Below the pieces are notes generated by a model. That model made no database searches, was not told the origin of the DNA, and worked only from the letters and a program-made list of their open reading frames with translations. DNA of 64,000 nt from Acinetobacter haemolyticus (GTDB lineage: Bacteria > Pseudomonadota > Gammaproteobacteria > Pseudomonadales > Moraxellaceae). The stretch lies in NCBI RefSeq assembly GCF_900406815.1, contig NZ_OVCN01000020.1:1-64000 (forward strand). The letters run 5' to 3'. Made by a program: the position numbers and the translations under genes. Shown one piece after another: positions 38,879 to 48,238 of this stretch (positions within the stretch are counted from its first letter, which is position 1; each line of letters opens with the position of its first letter).

Positions 38879-39622
38879 TTATTCAGTTGGGATACGGGGT
38901 GTTTCCAGCATTCGTGGAAACGTAAAATGATAGTGGTCGAGTGCATAACGAAACAGTTGGGCAGGGCGTTTGCCGACAATTTTTTGCTGTCCTGTTTCTT
39001 CAACGACCCCTGCTTCTTGCATACGGCGTCTAAATGATTTCTTTTCTAAGGTATGACCTAAAATAATTTCATAAATTGTTTGTAATTCGGTCAGCGTAAA
39101 GAACTCAGGCATGAGACTAGCTGGGAGTGCGGTATAGCGGGTTTTATTGCATAAGCGATCAAATGCTAATTTTAGTAATTTCTGATGGTCAAAGGCTAAA
39201 TCAAGTTGCAAAGCTTCTTCTATAGAAATCCATTTACTTATTTCAGTTGTTGATGTCTTTTGAATTTCAAATTTTTCAAAATCAATCAGGGCGAAATATA
39301 AAGCGGTAATGGACCAACCGCGTGGATCACGATGCTGATTGCCGATGGTTTCAACTTGTTCTAGGTACGGGGAATGAATCCCTGTTTTTTCAAGTAGTTT
39401 ACGATGCGCTGTTGCTATTAGGTCTGGGTCAGTTTTTAAATCAACAAAGCCGCCAGGGAGGGCCCATTTGCCTTTTTCAGGAAAGTTGGAGCGCTGGATC
39501 ATTAATACCTGTAACTGACCTTTTGCCACAGAAAAAATTGCCATATCGACTGTAAACAGCGGGGTGTCATAGTCTGTCTTTTGATAGTGGGCAAGGTATT
39601 CTTGTTCGGAAGCGTGGGTCAC
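38879..39622 (-). CDS. nrtR: NrtR-type Nudix-related transcriptional regulator of NAD metabolism
   Basis: The 247-residue product has a Nudix-like N-terminal domain (TVDMAIFSVAKGQLQVLMIQRS, ALPGGFVDLKTDPDL) whose catalytic box is degraded (HRKLLEKTG instead of REVxEEtG). A C-terminal winged helix follows (LTELQTIYEIILGHTLEKKSFRRRMQEAG, VGKRPAQLFRYA). This is the NrtR architecture, in which ADP-ribose binding releases the repressor from NAD genes. nadV and a prs-like gene directly upstream on the same strand support the role. Confidence 0.87.
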   Translation of the reverse strand: MTHASEQEYLAHYQKTDYDTPLFTVDMAIFSVAKGQLQVLMIQRSNFPEKGKWALPGGFVDLKTDPDLIATAHRKLLEKTGIHSPYLEQVETIGNQHRDPRGWSITALYFALIDFEKFEIQKTSTTEISKWISIEEALQLDLAFDHQKLLKLAFDRLCNKTRYTALPASLMPEFFTLTELQTIYEIILGHTLEKKSFRRRMQEAGVVEETGQQKIVGKRPAQLFRYALDHYHFTFPRMLETPRIPTE

Positions 39623-39930
39623 GGTTTAAACATCTCGGGCATTTGATCTGAGATTGAGTATAAATGATTTTGGATAGCGTGAGATGTTTGCTTCTGTGAT
39701 ATAGATATCAAGCTATAAGTTAAGATGTAAATCATTCTATAGTGCCACTGGTAGGTTATCTCCCTGTTGGGCTACGGTAACAAGCAGGTACCTCAGCCCG
39801 TGAGTAGCGATTCAAGCTGCGCAAGATGGCACTATATTCTCCTTTTTCCAAAAGCTAACAGATGCCTGTTTGACAGATATGTGGGTAATCAATCTTGATG
39901 TAGCAATATTGCTGCATTGAAAGAGATTTT
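39623..39930. other. Non-coding gap between nadV and nrtR
   Basis: About 308 bases, about a third of them taken up by the 97-bp structured element. The rest is AT-rich with no recognisable gene. No clear terminator for nadV was found, so readthrough into nrtR is possible. Confidence 0.5.
39739..39835. other. 97-bp structured element with 9-bp terminal inverted repeats, unidentified
   Basis: Perfect 9-bp inverted repeats (ATAGTGCCA at 39739-39747, TGGCACTAT at 39827-39835) bound the element. Inside is a second hairpin: GGGCT (39769-39773) with AGCCC (39795-39799), enclosing GGTA/TACC. The 5-mer ATTCT lies immediately outside each end (39734-39738 and 39836-39840), like a target-site duplication. 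It could be a tiny MITE-like insertion or a structured RNA in the nadV-nrtR gap. I recognise no known riboswitch, attC site or small RNA in it. Confidence 0.6.
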
Positions 39931-41418
39931 TCACATTAATCTCTCCCTAATTTGGTCAAGAGAGCATTCTCTTAATAATTGACCATTTTCAAATACCGTT
40001 TGCAGTGCGCCCATATTCTCCTGTTCAAAGCTTTGTTGATCAAATAACTCAAAACCATTCTCAGTTTGTTCAACCCGTAATAAACCCTTGGCTGATTTTT
40101 TAACACCTGAATCTGTCACAGGGTCTTTAAACAGCTCACGACCTACACCGTTGACTTGCCCCCAAGTGGCTTTTACTGCAAAACCAAAGGTATCGCGAGT
40201 CAGGTAGTTGTAAGTATAACTACCGATGCCAAAAACTAGATTATTAGAGGCAAAGCCTTTAGCTTCTAAACCCTTTAAGATGTTTTGCGCACGTTCTAGG
40301 GTAATCGAGTCACCATAGATCAAACCGACGCGTTCGTTTAGCACTTTATAGCCTTGAGCTGTCTCTGTACCACCAAAAATTTCCCATAAACATTGCACGG
40401 CACCTTTATAAGCAGGACTATCTTGCTCTGCCTCAGGATCGCCGCAGATAATTTTCACAGGATCACCTGAGTCTGGACGAAACACCACTTTGGCGAGTCC
40501 GAGCGTATTCGGTTGGCGTTTTAAAATCTCTGTTTTTAATTCCACGCTAAATTCAGTAATCACACGCCAGAAATCCCAAGTATCTGAAACGATACTTACC
40601 ACACCGGCAGGATAGAGCTCGCAGATCAGACGTCTAAAGGTCTCGATTTCACTTTCTTCACTGCCCATGCACATCACGCTGTGTTCTGTGGCAGGCACTG
40701 AAACGCCCACGATACCTGTTGCATTGTAATATTCTTCCGCGTAGTCAATGGAAGCGACTGAATCCGTACCAATAAAACTGGTCAAGTGACCCACGCCTGA
40801 TTGGGCTGCATCATAGATACCACTCATACCACGGCTACTAAAATCATGACCCTGAACAGGAACAAAATCTAAAGGTGCACCTGTTTTTTCTGCATATTGT
40901 GTCAACAAGCGTTTGTATTCATACGCAATGCTGGCAGTGGTACAGCTTTTCCATAACTCGGCACTCAGCACGGTTTCGATATAGTTGGTTAACCAAAAGA
41001 AATTCGGATCAGTATTAATAATCGTCAATACAGGTACTTTGATGTTAACTCGGTTTCCTTCTGGCAGGGCTTTAATTTTTAATGGTAAATAGCCGAGATC
41101 ATGCAAGGCTTGAATGTGTTCGACAGGTACAGCACCTTCACCCAAAGAGTTGTCCATTCGGCGTTTATAGGCTGCGACCACTTTGTCTTTAGGTTGATTG
41201 AAAAAACCTTCATTCCAAGTTTCAATCAGAAAATGTTTGATAAAGCCTTGTAGACCAAAGAATACAATCTTGTCATCAAAATCAGGCAGCATTTTGGCTA
41301 AACGTGATGAGCGAGGGGTAAAGTTAGCATAAACGTATTCAGTTCCCACTGGATACTGACGACGGTGATCTGCTTTGTAGAAATCAATTGCATTGAGCGG
41401 GTTAATTTTAATACTCAT
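39931..41418 (-). CDS. nadV: Nicotinamide phosphoribosyltransferase NadV
   Basis: NadV (495 aa, cytoplasmic) makes NMN from nicotinamide and PRPP in the one-step salvage route, like mammalian NAMPT. Motifs include NFTPRSSR near the N terminus, VPVQGHDFSSRGMSGIYDAAQSGVGHLTSFIGTDSV at the active site, and VVFRPDSGDPVKIICGD. It lies 25 bases downstream of a PRPP-synthetase-like gene, so substrate PRPP and its consumer are made together. Confidence 0.95.
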   Translation of the reverse strand: MSIKINPLNAIDFYKADHRRQYPVGTEYVYANFTPRSSRLAKMLPDFDDKIVFFGLQGFIKHFLIETWNEGFFNQPKDKVVAAYKRRMDNSLGEGAVPVEHIQALHDLGYLPLKIKALPEGNRVNIKVPVLTIINTDPNFFWLTNYIETVLSAELWKSCTTASIAYEYKRLLTQYAEKTGAPLDFVPVQGHDFSSRGMSGIYDAAQSGVGHLTSFIGTDSVASIDYAEEYYNATGIVGVSVPATEHSVMCMGSEESEIETFRRLICELYPAGVVSIVSDTWDFWRVITEFSVELKTEILKRQPNTLGLAKVVFRPDSGDPVKIICGDPEAEQDSPAYKGAVQCLWEIFGGTETAQGYKVLNERVGLIYGDSITLERAQNILKGLEAKGFASNNLVFGIGSYTYNYLTRDTFGFAVKATWGQVNGVGRELFKDPVTDSGVKKSAKGLLRVEQTENGFELFDQQSFEQENMGALQTVFENGQLLRECSLDQIRERLM

Positions 41419-41443
41419 TTTTATAGGCCTCTTGCTTTAAATC

Positions 41444-42322
41444 TTAATTTTGAAAATTGATAATGTTGAGTTTGCTTGATTCTACTTGTGGCAAACTATT
41501 GCTAGTAAAGATCTGATCGACTAAGCCATCAAATACCGCCAAACCTTTGCTAAAAATGCCATGCGTGACATACAAAATAATGTTTTGGCAATTTAGACTG
41601 CGCAGTTGTTTGGCAATACCAATAAAAGTTGCACCGCCGTCACAAATATCATCGGTGATCACTGCTGTTTTTCCAGTTAGGTCTGGACTATCCACCGCCG
41701 TTGTTCTAATTTTTCCCGTGCTTGGGTCGCGTTGCTTTTCACAGCGAATCACTTCAATGGCGTGTTGACGTTGCGAATTGATGCCGTTGGCAATCGCTTG
41801 AGTGCGTTGTGTTGCACCTGCATCAGGGCAGACTAAAACTGTACGCTCAGCAGTTAAAATCTGCATCAATGTTGGACTTTGCTGGATAATCTCGATCGGC
41901 TCGATATTGATTACCTCTTGGAAGCGAGTATTTTTGCGTAACAACTCTAACGTCATTTGACTATGACAATCCCACACCACAATTTTTTGACGTTGACCTG
42001 CAAATTTTTCGGTATTGCTATTTAATAACTTGGTCATTAAATCCAGTGAAAAGGCTTGGCCTTGTGCACAAATACGGTCTTGGCGTGCATAAGGGAAATA
42101 AGGAATTTCTACTGAAATACGAGAACCTTGTTCCAGTAATACATTCTCCAATAACAAATAATCCATCACATCCGTACTGTTGTGCAGTGAGGCTTTGATC
42201 TGGATGTTTGCTTGTAATTCATTCAATAACTCAGGTGATAGTTGAATATGACGTTCACCACCTGAAAACTGCAAAAACTTGATGGGAACATTCGCTTGAG
42301 CTGTCATAAGTTGAATCGTCAT
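41444..42322 (-). CDS. Ribose-phosphate pyrophosphokinase-like protein
   Basis: The 292-residue product has the Prs fold: an N-terminal half with ISVEIPYFPYARQDRICAQGQAFS, then a phosphoribosyltransferase half with the PRPP loop VITDDICDGGATFIGIA. It is shorter and more divergent than housekeeping Prs, the type often paired with nadV (also in phage NAD salvage operons). It probably supplies PRPP for NadV. It is first in the nadV operon, with a palindromic CCTTATAAGG just upstream. Confidence 0.88.
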   Translation of the reverse strand: MTIQLMTAQANVPIKFLQFSGGERHIQLSPELLNELQANIQIKASLHNSTDVMDYLLLENVLLEQGSRISVEIPYFPYARQDRICAQGQAFSLDLMTKLLNSNTEKFAGQRQKIVVWDCHSQMTLELLRKNTRFQEVINIEPIEIIQQSPTLMQILTAERTVLVCPDAGATQRTQAIANGINSQRQHAIEVIRCEKQRDPSTGKIRTTAVDSPDLTGKTAVITDDICDGGATFIGIAKQLRSLNCQNIILYVTHGIFSKGLAVFDGLVDQIFTSNSLPQVESSKLNIINFQN

Positions 42323-42520
42323 GTTTAACTCCCCTTATAAGGTGGCTTAAAGCCATTAAATATATATTGGCACAATGACACTATTAAATGCAAGCTTTAA
42401 ATTATGCTTTTTTTAAAGAAAAAAGCAGAGAGGGGAAGTAAATTTAATATTTAAATGAAAAAGACAGCTTATTGGCTGTCTAAGATTTTCGTTTTCATTA
42501 ATTTAGCGTGATGTTTTAAA

Positions 42521-43357
42521 TTATTTTTTATTTGAGCTATTCAACACAAAAGTACGTTTAGGTTTTAAAATATAAACATTTTTATTTTGATCTAATAACC
42601 ATACCCAATCATTCTCTTGTTTAATTACGTAACCTCTTAATTTTTCATCATTAAATGTCGTCGCAATAACAAAGTCACTGTTGGGGACTTGTTGAATATC
42701 GATATTTGAAAGACAGTCAGTCACAAAAGCTGCACTTTGTATAAAAGTGGAAGTTAATTTTTCCTCATTAATCTCATTCCAAGTAATAAGCTGATCTAGG
42801 TTAGTGTCTTGTTCTAAGTTATGGAAAATATAAATCTGAGACTTAGTTGATTCACTTTTCGTCTTAGGTTTTGATGCTTTTAGGCGATATTTAAACACCA
42901 TTTTCATCGTATGGAGGGATGGGCTTAGGTAATACTCTGGTTCGACATCCAGTTCATATAAACGTCCATCAGTCCATTTAGGATGCTTTTCTAGTTCTGA
43001 TGAGAGCTGATTTTTGATCAAAAGGCTTGGTTGGACTGTTTTTGCTAATTTAAGTAATTGGGGGATTTTCTTTTTTTGCTCCATTTGCTCAGCGGTTTGA
43101 CTGATTTTATCTGCCGTCATATAGCCGATAACTACACCTGTTAATGCAATGAATGGATCGACACCTTGTAAGTTTTGTACCGGAATAGGGACTGTTGCGG
43201 CATTGAAGCTTTCAACAAAGAAATTTGTATCGTCTTGCTTTAATGAGACTTTTATTTGCGTTTGTGCAGTTGAAATTACCTCATCTGCGTAGGCAAATGA
43301 GGTAATTGAAAAGATAAGCACAATCACAAAGCTAAATAGTTTGTGAAGTTTATTCAT
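42521..43357 (-). CDS. Exported protein of unknown function, second gene of an envelope operon
   Basis: The 278-residue product has a signal peptide (FVIVLIFSITSFAYA). A short hydrophobic stretch near residue 70 (DPFIALTGVVIGYM) might insert in a membrane. The C-terminal part (DFVIATTFNDEKLRGYVIKQENDWVWLLDQNKNVYILKPKRTF) looks like a beta-rich domain. I recognise no family. It begins 4 bases after a lipoprotein gene, so the two products probably work together in the envelope. Confidence 0.7.
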   Translation of the reverse strand: MNKLHKLFSFVIVLIFSITSFAYADEVISTAQTQIKVSLKQDDTNFFVESFNAATVPIPVQNLQGVDPFIALTGVVIGYMTADKISQTAEQMEQKKKIPQLLKLAKTVQPSLLIKNQLSSELEKHPKWTDGRLYELDVEPEYYLSPSLHTMKMVFKYRLKASKPKTKSESTKSQIYIFHNLEQDTNLDQLITWNEINEEKLTSTFIQSAAFVTDCLSNIDIQQVPNSDFVIATTFNDEKLRGYVIKQENDWVWLLDQNKNVYILKPKRTFVLNSSNKK

Positions 43358-43361
43358 GGGC

Positions 43362-44084
43362 TTAGTTAGTGATTGTTACTTTTGGCATGTTGTAATTGAA
43401 AAACTGTTTTTTGTATTCTTGTTTTGATGCTTCTACAGCTAAATCAACTGCTTGTGCAACATTTGGATATGATGGTGGTTGATCCCATTTACCACTTACA
43501 GGTTTAACGACATTGACTGGCTTCCACCATTTAATCTCATTTGTTTTTACATCCACTAGATGTGCAATCCCACCATACACGCCTTGAGGTGCGGAGGTTG
43601 GAACAAATCCATAATAAGAACGAGTGGTACCAACTTGATTACTGGTTACGATAAAGACAAAATCTTTATCTTTTAAATCAGGTACAGCAGCAAGATTCAT
43701 TTGGAATACGGCTGGATTTTTCTTTTGTTCTGCAGTTTTTTCCAAGGCAGGAATATTCTTTGGATCTAATTTTACGACAGTCGCATCGAAACCACGCTGA
43801 TCAAATTCTTTTTCAATGTCTTCAGCTAATGTGCTATATGGTTCGAATTGTAAGCTTTCAACAAAATTATCAAATTTATTTGAAATGGCGTTATTGATTG
43901 CCACATCTAACAGACCTTGATTACCTGCTTTGTACGCTGCTGATTTAGGCAATTCATACACAACAACTGCAACTTTTTTATTCGGCTGCTGCCAAAAATC
44001 TGATTGTAATTCCATTGGTTTAAGGGTCGCACATCCAGAAAAAGTAACAGCAACTACAGCGATGGCGGGAAATGAAAAACGCAT
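43362..44084 (-). CDS. Lipoprotein of unknown function
   Basis: The 240-residue product has a lipoprotein signal with lipobox TFSGC. The mature part includes KVAVVVYELPKSAAYKAGNQGLLDVAINNAIS and TRSYYGFVPTSAPQGVYGGIAHLVDVKTNEIKWW. The latter recalls outer-membrane lipoproteins that form part of secretion or stress complexes, but the match is too general to name. It leads an operon with the following exported protein. Confidence 0.72.
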   Translation of the reverse strand: MRFSFPAIAVVAVTFSGCATLKPMELQSDFWQQPNKKVAVVVYELPKSAAYKAGNQGLLDVAINNAISNKFDNFVESLQFEPYSTLAEDIEKEFDQRGFDATVVKLDPKNIPALEKTAEQKKNPAVFQMNLAAVPDLKDKDFVFIVTSNQVGTTRSYYGFVPTSAPQGVYGGIAHLVDVKTNEIKWWKPVNVVKPVSGKWDQPPSYPNVAQAVDLAVEASKQEYKKQFFNYNMPKVTITN

Positions 44085-44383
44085 GAATTATTCCTTGAAT
44101 ATGGATAAATTGTTAATGTTTTTAACTTTTGGTAAATTAATGTTAATTGTAAATGATTCTAATTACATTTCAATGAAAGTAGATTTATTTGTTTATTATT
44201 TGCTCGGTGGGTTGAAGGGTTGAGTAAGAGCTGACCTCATTTGATAACGATATTGGTATTTGGGTCATGGATTCTGACAATATGGTTTGTCAAAATTAAA
44301 ATCAAATGAGTTAGCCAAACAGTTTTTAATAGAAAGACTCAGCGTGGCTAACAAATGCAATAAAACAAAAAGGAAAGCATTCT

Positions 44384-45559
44384 ATGAAATCGCTAGTTTG
44401 TCATAACGCCGAGTTGAAGCTGGAAGATAGTCTTCAATTAGTTCCAGCTAAAGGACAAGTATTACTTGAGGTAGTACGTTGTGGAATTTGTGGCTCGGAT
44501 TTACATATGCAACATCACTGTGATCATATGCATGATTTGGCAGCACGAGTCGGTTTTAATGGGGTAGCAAAATCCTCTGATAAACTTGTTTTCGGTCATG
44601 AGTTCTGTGGCAAAGTCTTAGATTATGGTCCAAAAACCCGTCGCAAATTAAAAGCAGATACTCTGGTTTGTGCGATGCCGCTATTAAATGTTGATCCTCA
44701 AGGTTATGTGCCAACTGGACTTTCACCAACTGCATCAGGCGGTTATGCAGAACAAGTTTTAGTTCAATCCAGCTTAATGTTTGAAGTTACAAATGGTTTG
44801 GATGCTGATCGTGCTGCATTGACAGAACCGATGGCTGTTGCTTTGCACGCTGTGCGTCGTAGTCGAATTAAGAAAAATGAGCCAGCCATTGTGATTGGTT
44901 GTGGTCCTGTTGGTTTAGGCGTAATTATTATGCTCAAAGCGATGGGTGTTAAAACTGTCGTTGCCAGTGATTTTTCACCGAATCGTCGTAGACTTGCTGA
45001 GTTATGTGGTGCAGATGTATTGATTGATCCTAAACAGCAATCTCCATTTAGTAATTGGAAAGAGCTGGGTTTATTAGGCAATGTATCTGAAGCAATTAAT
45101 ATGGGGATGGGGATTTTTGATAAAGTTCAGACCTACTCCTTGCCATGGGTCAATGCAATGCGTGTGGGTGACAAGCTCGGACTATTACCGAAGCGTCCCG
45201 TGATTTTTGAATGCGTGGGGGTAGCAGGTATCATGCAGCAAATCTTGGAAGGTGCACCATTGTTCTCACGTATCGTGGGAGTAGGGGTTTGTATGCAGAG
45301 CGATAAGATCGAACCTGCATTGGCTATTAATAAAGAATTGGAAATCCAATATGTATTGGGTTATACGCCACTTGAGTTCCGCGACACCTTGCATATGATT
45401 GCGGAAGGTAAAATTGATGTTTCACCACTGATTACAGGTGTAGTGGGCTTGGAAGGGGTGAGCAACGCCTTTGAAGCCTTACGTGATCCAGAACAACATG
45501 CAAAAATCTTGATTGATCCGAAACGAGCAGGATCAGATATTCAATTGATTAAAGTCTAA
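44384..45559 (+). CDS. Zinc-type medium-chain alcohol dehydrogenase
   Basis: The 391-residue product has the MDR architecture. The catalytic zinc region is VVRCGICGSDLHMQ with GHEFCGKV. The NAD(P) Rossmann motif is VIGCGPVGLGVIIMLKAMG. The four-Cys structural zinc loop of classical ADHs is absent, as the segment after GHE lacks the CxxCxxC cluster. The C-terminal half has insertions around PWVNAMRVGDKLG. Substrate unknown. It stands alone, preceded by a widely spaced inverted repeat (CTCATTTGAT at 44236 and its complement at 44301) that could be an operator. Confidence 0.85.
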   Translation: MKSLVCHNAELKLEDSLQLVPAKGQVLLEVVRCGICGSDLHMQHHCDHMHDLAARVGFNGVAKSSDKLVFGHEFCGKVLDYGPKTRRKLKADTLVCAMPLLNVDPQGYVPTGLSPTASGGYAEQVLVQSSLMFEVTNGLDADRAALTEPMAVALHAVRRSRIKKNEPAIVIGCGPVGLGVIIMLKAMGVKTVVASDFSPNRRRLAELCGADVLIDPKQQSPFSNWKELGLLGNVSEAINMGMGIFDKVQTYSLPWVNAMRVGDKLGLLPKRPVIFECVGVAGIMQQILEGAPLFSRIVGVGVCMQSDKIEPALAINKELEIQYVLGYTPLEFRDTLHMIAEGKIDVSPLITGVVGLEGVSNAFEALRDPEQHAKILIDPKRAGSDIQLIKV

Positions 45560-45611
45560 TTAAAGGCAATAAAAAAGCTGCATTGAGCAGCTTTTTTATT
45601 GCCTTAATTAA
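45557..45611. terminator. Long bidirectional terminator between adh and the TorF-type porin
   Basis: A nearly perfect inverted repeat with arms of about 24 bases is centred on ATTGA (45582-45586). It includes GCTGC/GCAGC and flanking A and T runs, so it can terminate transcription from both sides. The arms reach both stop codons. Confidence 0.88.
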
Positions 45612-46399
45612 AAGCTCTTCGTAATGGAGAATGTTACTGTTGAATCAATGGGATTTGAAACTTTAGCATTTGGATTGCCATTACTATACTGTTGGTAAAA
45701 GCCATCTTTATCCCATGCTTTGCTATAGGTCAAGCTGCTGGATAGGTTATAAGGCAGTTCCTTATTAATCGCAAAACTAGCATCTTGGAAGCTTGCAGCG
45801 GAGAAGTTTTTAATACGTTGGTTACCATAATGTGCATCTGCAGACCAACCTCGCCCCAATGGTTGATGCCAATTGACATCTAGGTAGCCTGATCCACGAG
45901 AATGCCTATTGTCACCTATAGCGAGTGTATCCGAGTTATTGCCAAAATAGTCTTGGGTATAGGTCACAGCATATTTGACTGTGAGCGGCCCATAACTGAT
46001 TTCGGGAATAATTTCACCATAGTCAAAACGCGTATGCCCCGTTTCTGCTGTGGTTTTGGCACCTGGATAGAAGTAGTAGGCTGCTGTTATACCTAAAGAC
46101 AAATCTCCAATACTGTGGCTATAACCAGTATAGACATCCCATTCGATCGAAGCGTCACGAATAAAATCATCACTGACATTTGAAGCCCATGTCCCAGCAA
46201 AAAAGCCATTTGGATGATTGTAATCTACACCACCTTGTAATGCGGGTTTGCCCCAAGTTTGTTGGAAACCGCGTGATACATACTGGCTGGCGAGTGTGAG
46301 ATTGGCACTGAATGGAGATGCTGTTTCAGTGGTTATTTCTGTCGCATGTGCTGTATGAATCAATGTGAAGAAAGGAAGTGTGAATAAAATTCTTTTCAT
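45608..46399 (-). CDS. TorF-family putative outer-membrane porin
   Basis: The 263-residue product has a signal peptide (to AHATE) and the TIGR02001/TorF pattern. NLTLASQYVSRGFQQTWGKPALQGGVDY and GFFAGTWASNV lie near the N terminus, followed by barrel strands ending in a C-terminal Phe. The ATG at 46399 with TAGGAAAA upstream is preferred over a longer frame. It lies 65 bases downstream of betA in the same direction, so it may be a porin for choline or betaine uptake. That role is inference from position only. Confidence 0.82.
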   Translation of the reverse strand: MKRILFTLPFFTLIHTAHATEITTETASPFSANLTLASQYVSRGFQQTWGKPALQGGVDYNHPNGFFAGTWASNVSDDFIRDASIEWDVYTGYSHSIGDLSLGITAAYYFYPGAKTTAETGHTRFDYGEIIPEISYGPLTVKYAVTYTQDYFGNNSDTLAIGDNRHSRGSGYLDVNWHQPLGRGWSADAHYGNQRIKNFSAASFQDASFAINKELPYNLSSSLTYSKAWDKDGFYQQYSNGNPNAKVSNPIDSTVTFSITKSF

Positions 46400-46463
46400 T
46401 TGGATTTTCCTAATGGTTGGCAGCACCTTAAAGTCTTAAGGTGCTGAACATAACTGGACTAGG

Positions 46464-48158
46464 TTATGCAAATGGACGTAAAGGTGTTTGACGAACAGGG
46501 TTTGAGCCAGCTTTGTAATAAGGGGCTTGAGATCGTGGTAATTTTTTCCCACGAATTTGATCTGCAATTTTTTCTGCCATCATAATGGTGGTGGCATTTA
46601 AGTTACCTGTAATGATTAACGGCATAATGGAGGCATCGACCACACGTAAACCTTGTACACCATGGACACGACCTTGGCCATCCACCACGGCCATATCGTC
46701 TTCACCCATCTTACAACTACATGATGGATGAAACGCTGTTTCTGCATGGTTACGTACGAACTCATCCAATTCAGCATCAGTCTGAATGTGTTTACCTGGG
46801 CTGATTTCTTCACCACGATACGGATCCAGAGCAGGTTGAGCCATGATTTCACGCGTAATACGAATCGCGTCGCGGAATTCTCGCCAGTCTTGTTCGGTTG
46901 ACATATAGTTGAACAAGATACTTGGATGCTCAAACGGATCTTTAGATTTGAGCTTGACGCGACCACGAGAAGGTGAACGCATTGAACCAACATGAGCTTG
47001 GAAACCATGTTCTTTCACTGCATTACTGCCGTTGTAGTTAATCGCCACTGGCAAGAAATGATATTGAATATTTGGCCAGTCGAACTCTTCCGAACTACGG
47101 ATAAAGCCGCCTGCTTCAAATTGGTTACTTGCACCAACGCCTGTACCGTTGAATAACCATTCAGCACCAATCGCTGGTTGGTTATACCATTGTAGAGCAG
47201 GATAGAGTGACACAGGTTGCTTACATTGATATTGCAAGTACATTTCCAGATGGTCTTGCAGATTTTCACCCACACCTGGTAAGTCGTGCACCACATCAAT
47301 ATCCATCGATTTCAGGAAGTTGCTTTCACCCACACCTGAGCGTTGCAAGATTTGCGGTGATGCAATTGCACCCGCACACAGCAATACTTCACGTTTGGCT
47401 TGCGCCTGTTTCATATTGGCTTTGTCTGCGCCGAGGATATATTCCACACCCACGGCTTGTTTTTGATTAAACAGGATTTTGTTGGTGGTGGCATGGGTCA
47501 CGATGGTCAAATTCGGACGACCTTTTGCCATATCCAAATAACCGCGAGCGGTACTTGAACGCCGACCATTTGGCGTCACGGTACGGTCCATTGGGCCGAA
47601 ACCTTCCTGCTGATAACCATTCAAATCATCAGTACGCGGATAGCCTGCCTGTACGCCAGCTTCAATCATGGCGTGGAACAGTTCATTGTTACCTTGTTTT
47701 GGAGTGGTGACTGAAACGGGACCTTCACCACCATGATAGTCATTTTCACCAATATCGCGGGTTTCAGCCTTTTTGTAATACGGTAAGCAGTCTGCATAAG
47801 TCCAGTCTTCCAGACCTTTCATGGTTGCCCATTGTTCTAGATCCATTGCATTGCCACGGATATAACACATGCCGTTGATCAGAGATGAGCCACCCAGTCC
47901 TTTACCACGACCACATTCCATACGGCGATTATTCATATGAGGTTCAGGATCAGTTTCATAAGCCCAATTATAACGGCGGCCTTGGAGCGGAAAGGCCAAT
48001 GCAGCTGGCATTTGGGTACGAAAATCTAAACGATAGTCTGGACCGCCTGCTTCTAATAATAATACCGAGATATCTGCATCTTCAGTTAAACGTGCGGCAA
48101 GGACATTACCTGCTGAACCTGCACCAATAATAATATAGTCGTATTCTTGCTTATTCAT
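46464..48158 (-). CDS. betA: Choline dehydrogenase BetA
   Basis: A GMC flavoprotein (564 aa) that oxidises choline to betaine aldehyde at the inner membrane. The FAD motif is [17 protein letters not shown]. The GMC signatures are [20 protein letters not shown] and [17 protein letters not shown]. The C-terminal catalytic segment [18 protein letters not shown] carries the active-site His, with [12 protein letters not shown] at the second site. It lies 80 bases downstream of betB in the operon betI-betB-betA. Confidence 0.96.
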   Translation of the reverse strand: MNKQEYDYIIIGAGSAGNVLAARLTEDADISVLLLEAGGPDYRLDFRTQMPAALAFPLQGRRYNWAYETDPEPHMNNRRMECGRGKGLGGSSLINGMCYIRGNAMDLEQWATMKGLEDWTYADCLPYYKKAETRDIGENDYHGGEGPVSVTTPKQGNNELFHAMIEAGVQAGYPRTDDLNGYQQEGFGPMDRTVTPNGRRSSTARGYLDMAKGRPNLTIVTHATTNKILFNQKQAVGVEYILGADKANMKQAQAKREVLLCAGAIASPQILQRSGVGESNFLKSMDIDVVHDLPGVGENLQDHLEMYLQYQCKQPVSLYPALQWYNQPAIGAEWLFNGTGVGASNQFEAGGFIRSSEEFDWPNIQYHFLPVAINYNGSNAVKEHGFQAHVGSMRSPSRGRVKLKSKDPFEHPSILFNYMSTEQDWREFRDAIRITREIMAQPALDPYRGEEISPGKHIQTDAELDEFVRNHAETAFHPSCSCKMGEDDMAVVDGQGRVHGVQGLRVVDASIMPLIITGNLNATTIMMAEKIADQIRGKKLPRSQAPYYKAGSNPVRQTPLRPFA

Positions 48159-48238
48159 AATTAGCCTTTATTTGTTTGCATGATCAACTGAAAGCATGGC
48201 GCTTCAGTTGATCAAGTGAAGATAAAGCGCAATGCTTT

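Noticed and set aside
39739..39835. The 97-bp element as an integron attC site or known riboswitch
   Set aside because: It lacks the RYYYAAC/GTTRRRY ends of attC and shows none of the conserved cores of the TPP, cobalamin, FMN or guanidine classes that I checked by eye.
42332..42395. An NrtR operator upstream of the prs-like gene
   Set aside because: Short palindromes are present (CCTTATAAGG, GGCTTAAAGCC), but none matches a NrtR site well enough and no shared copy is seen upstream of nrtR.
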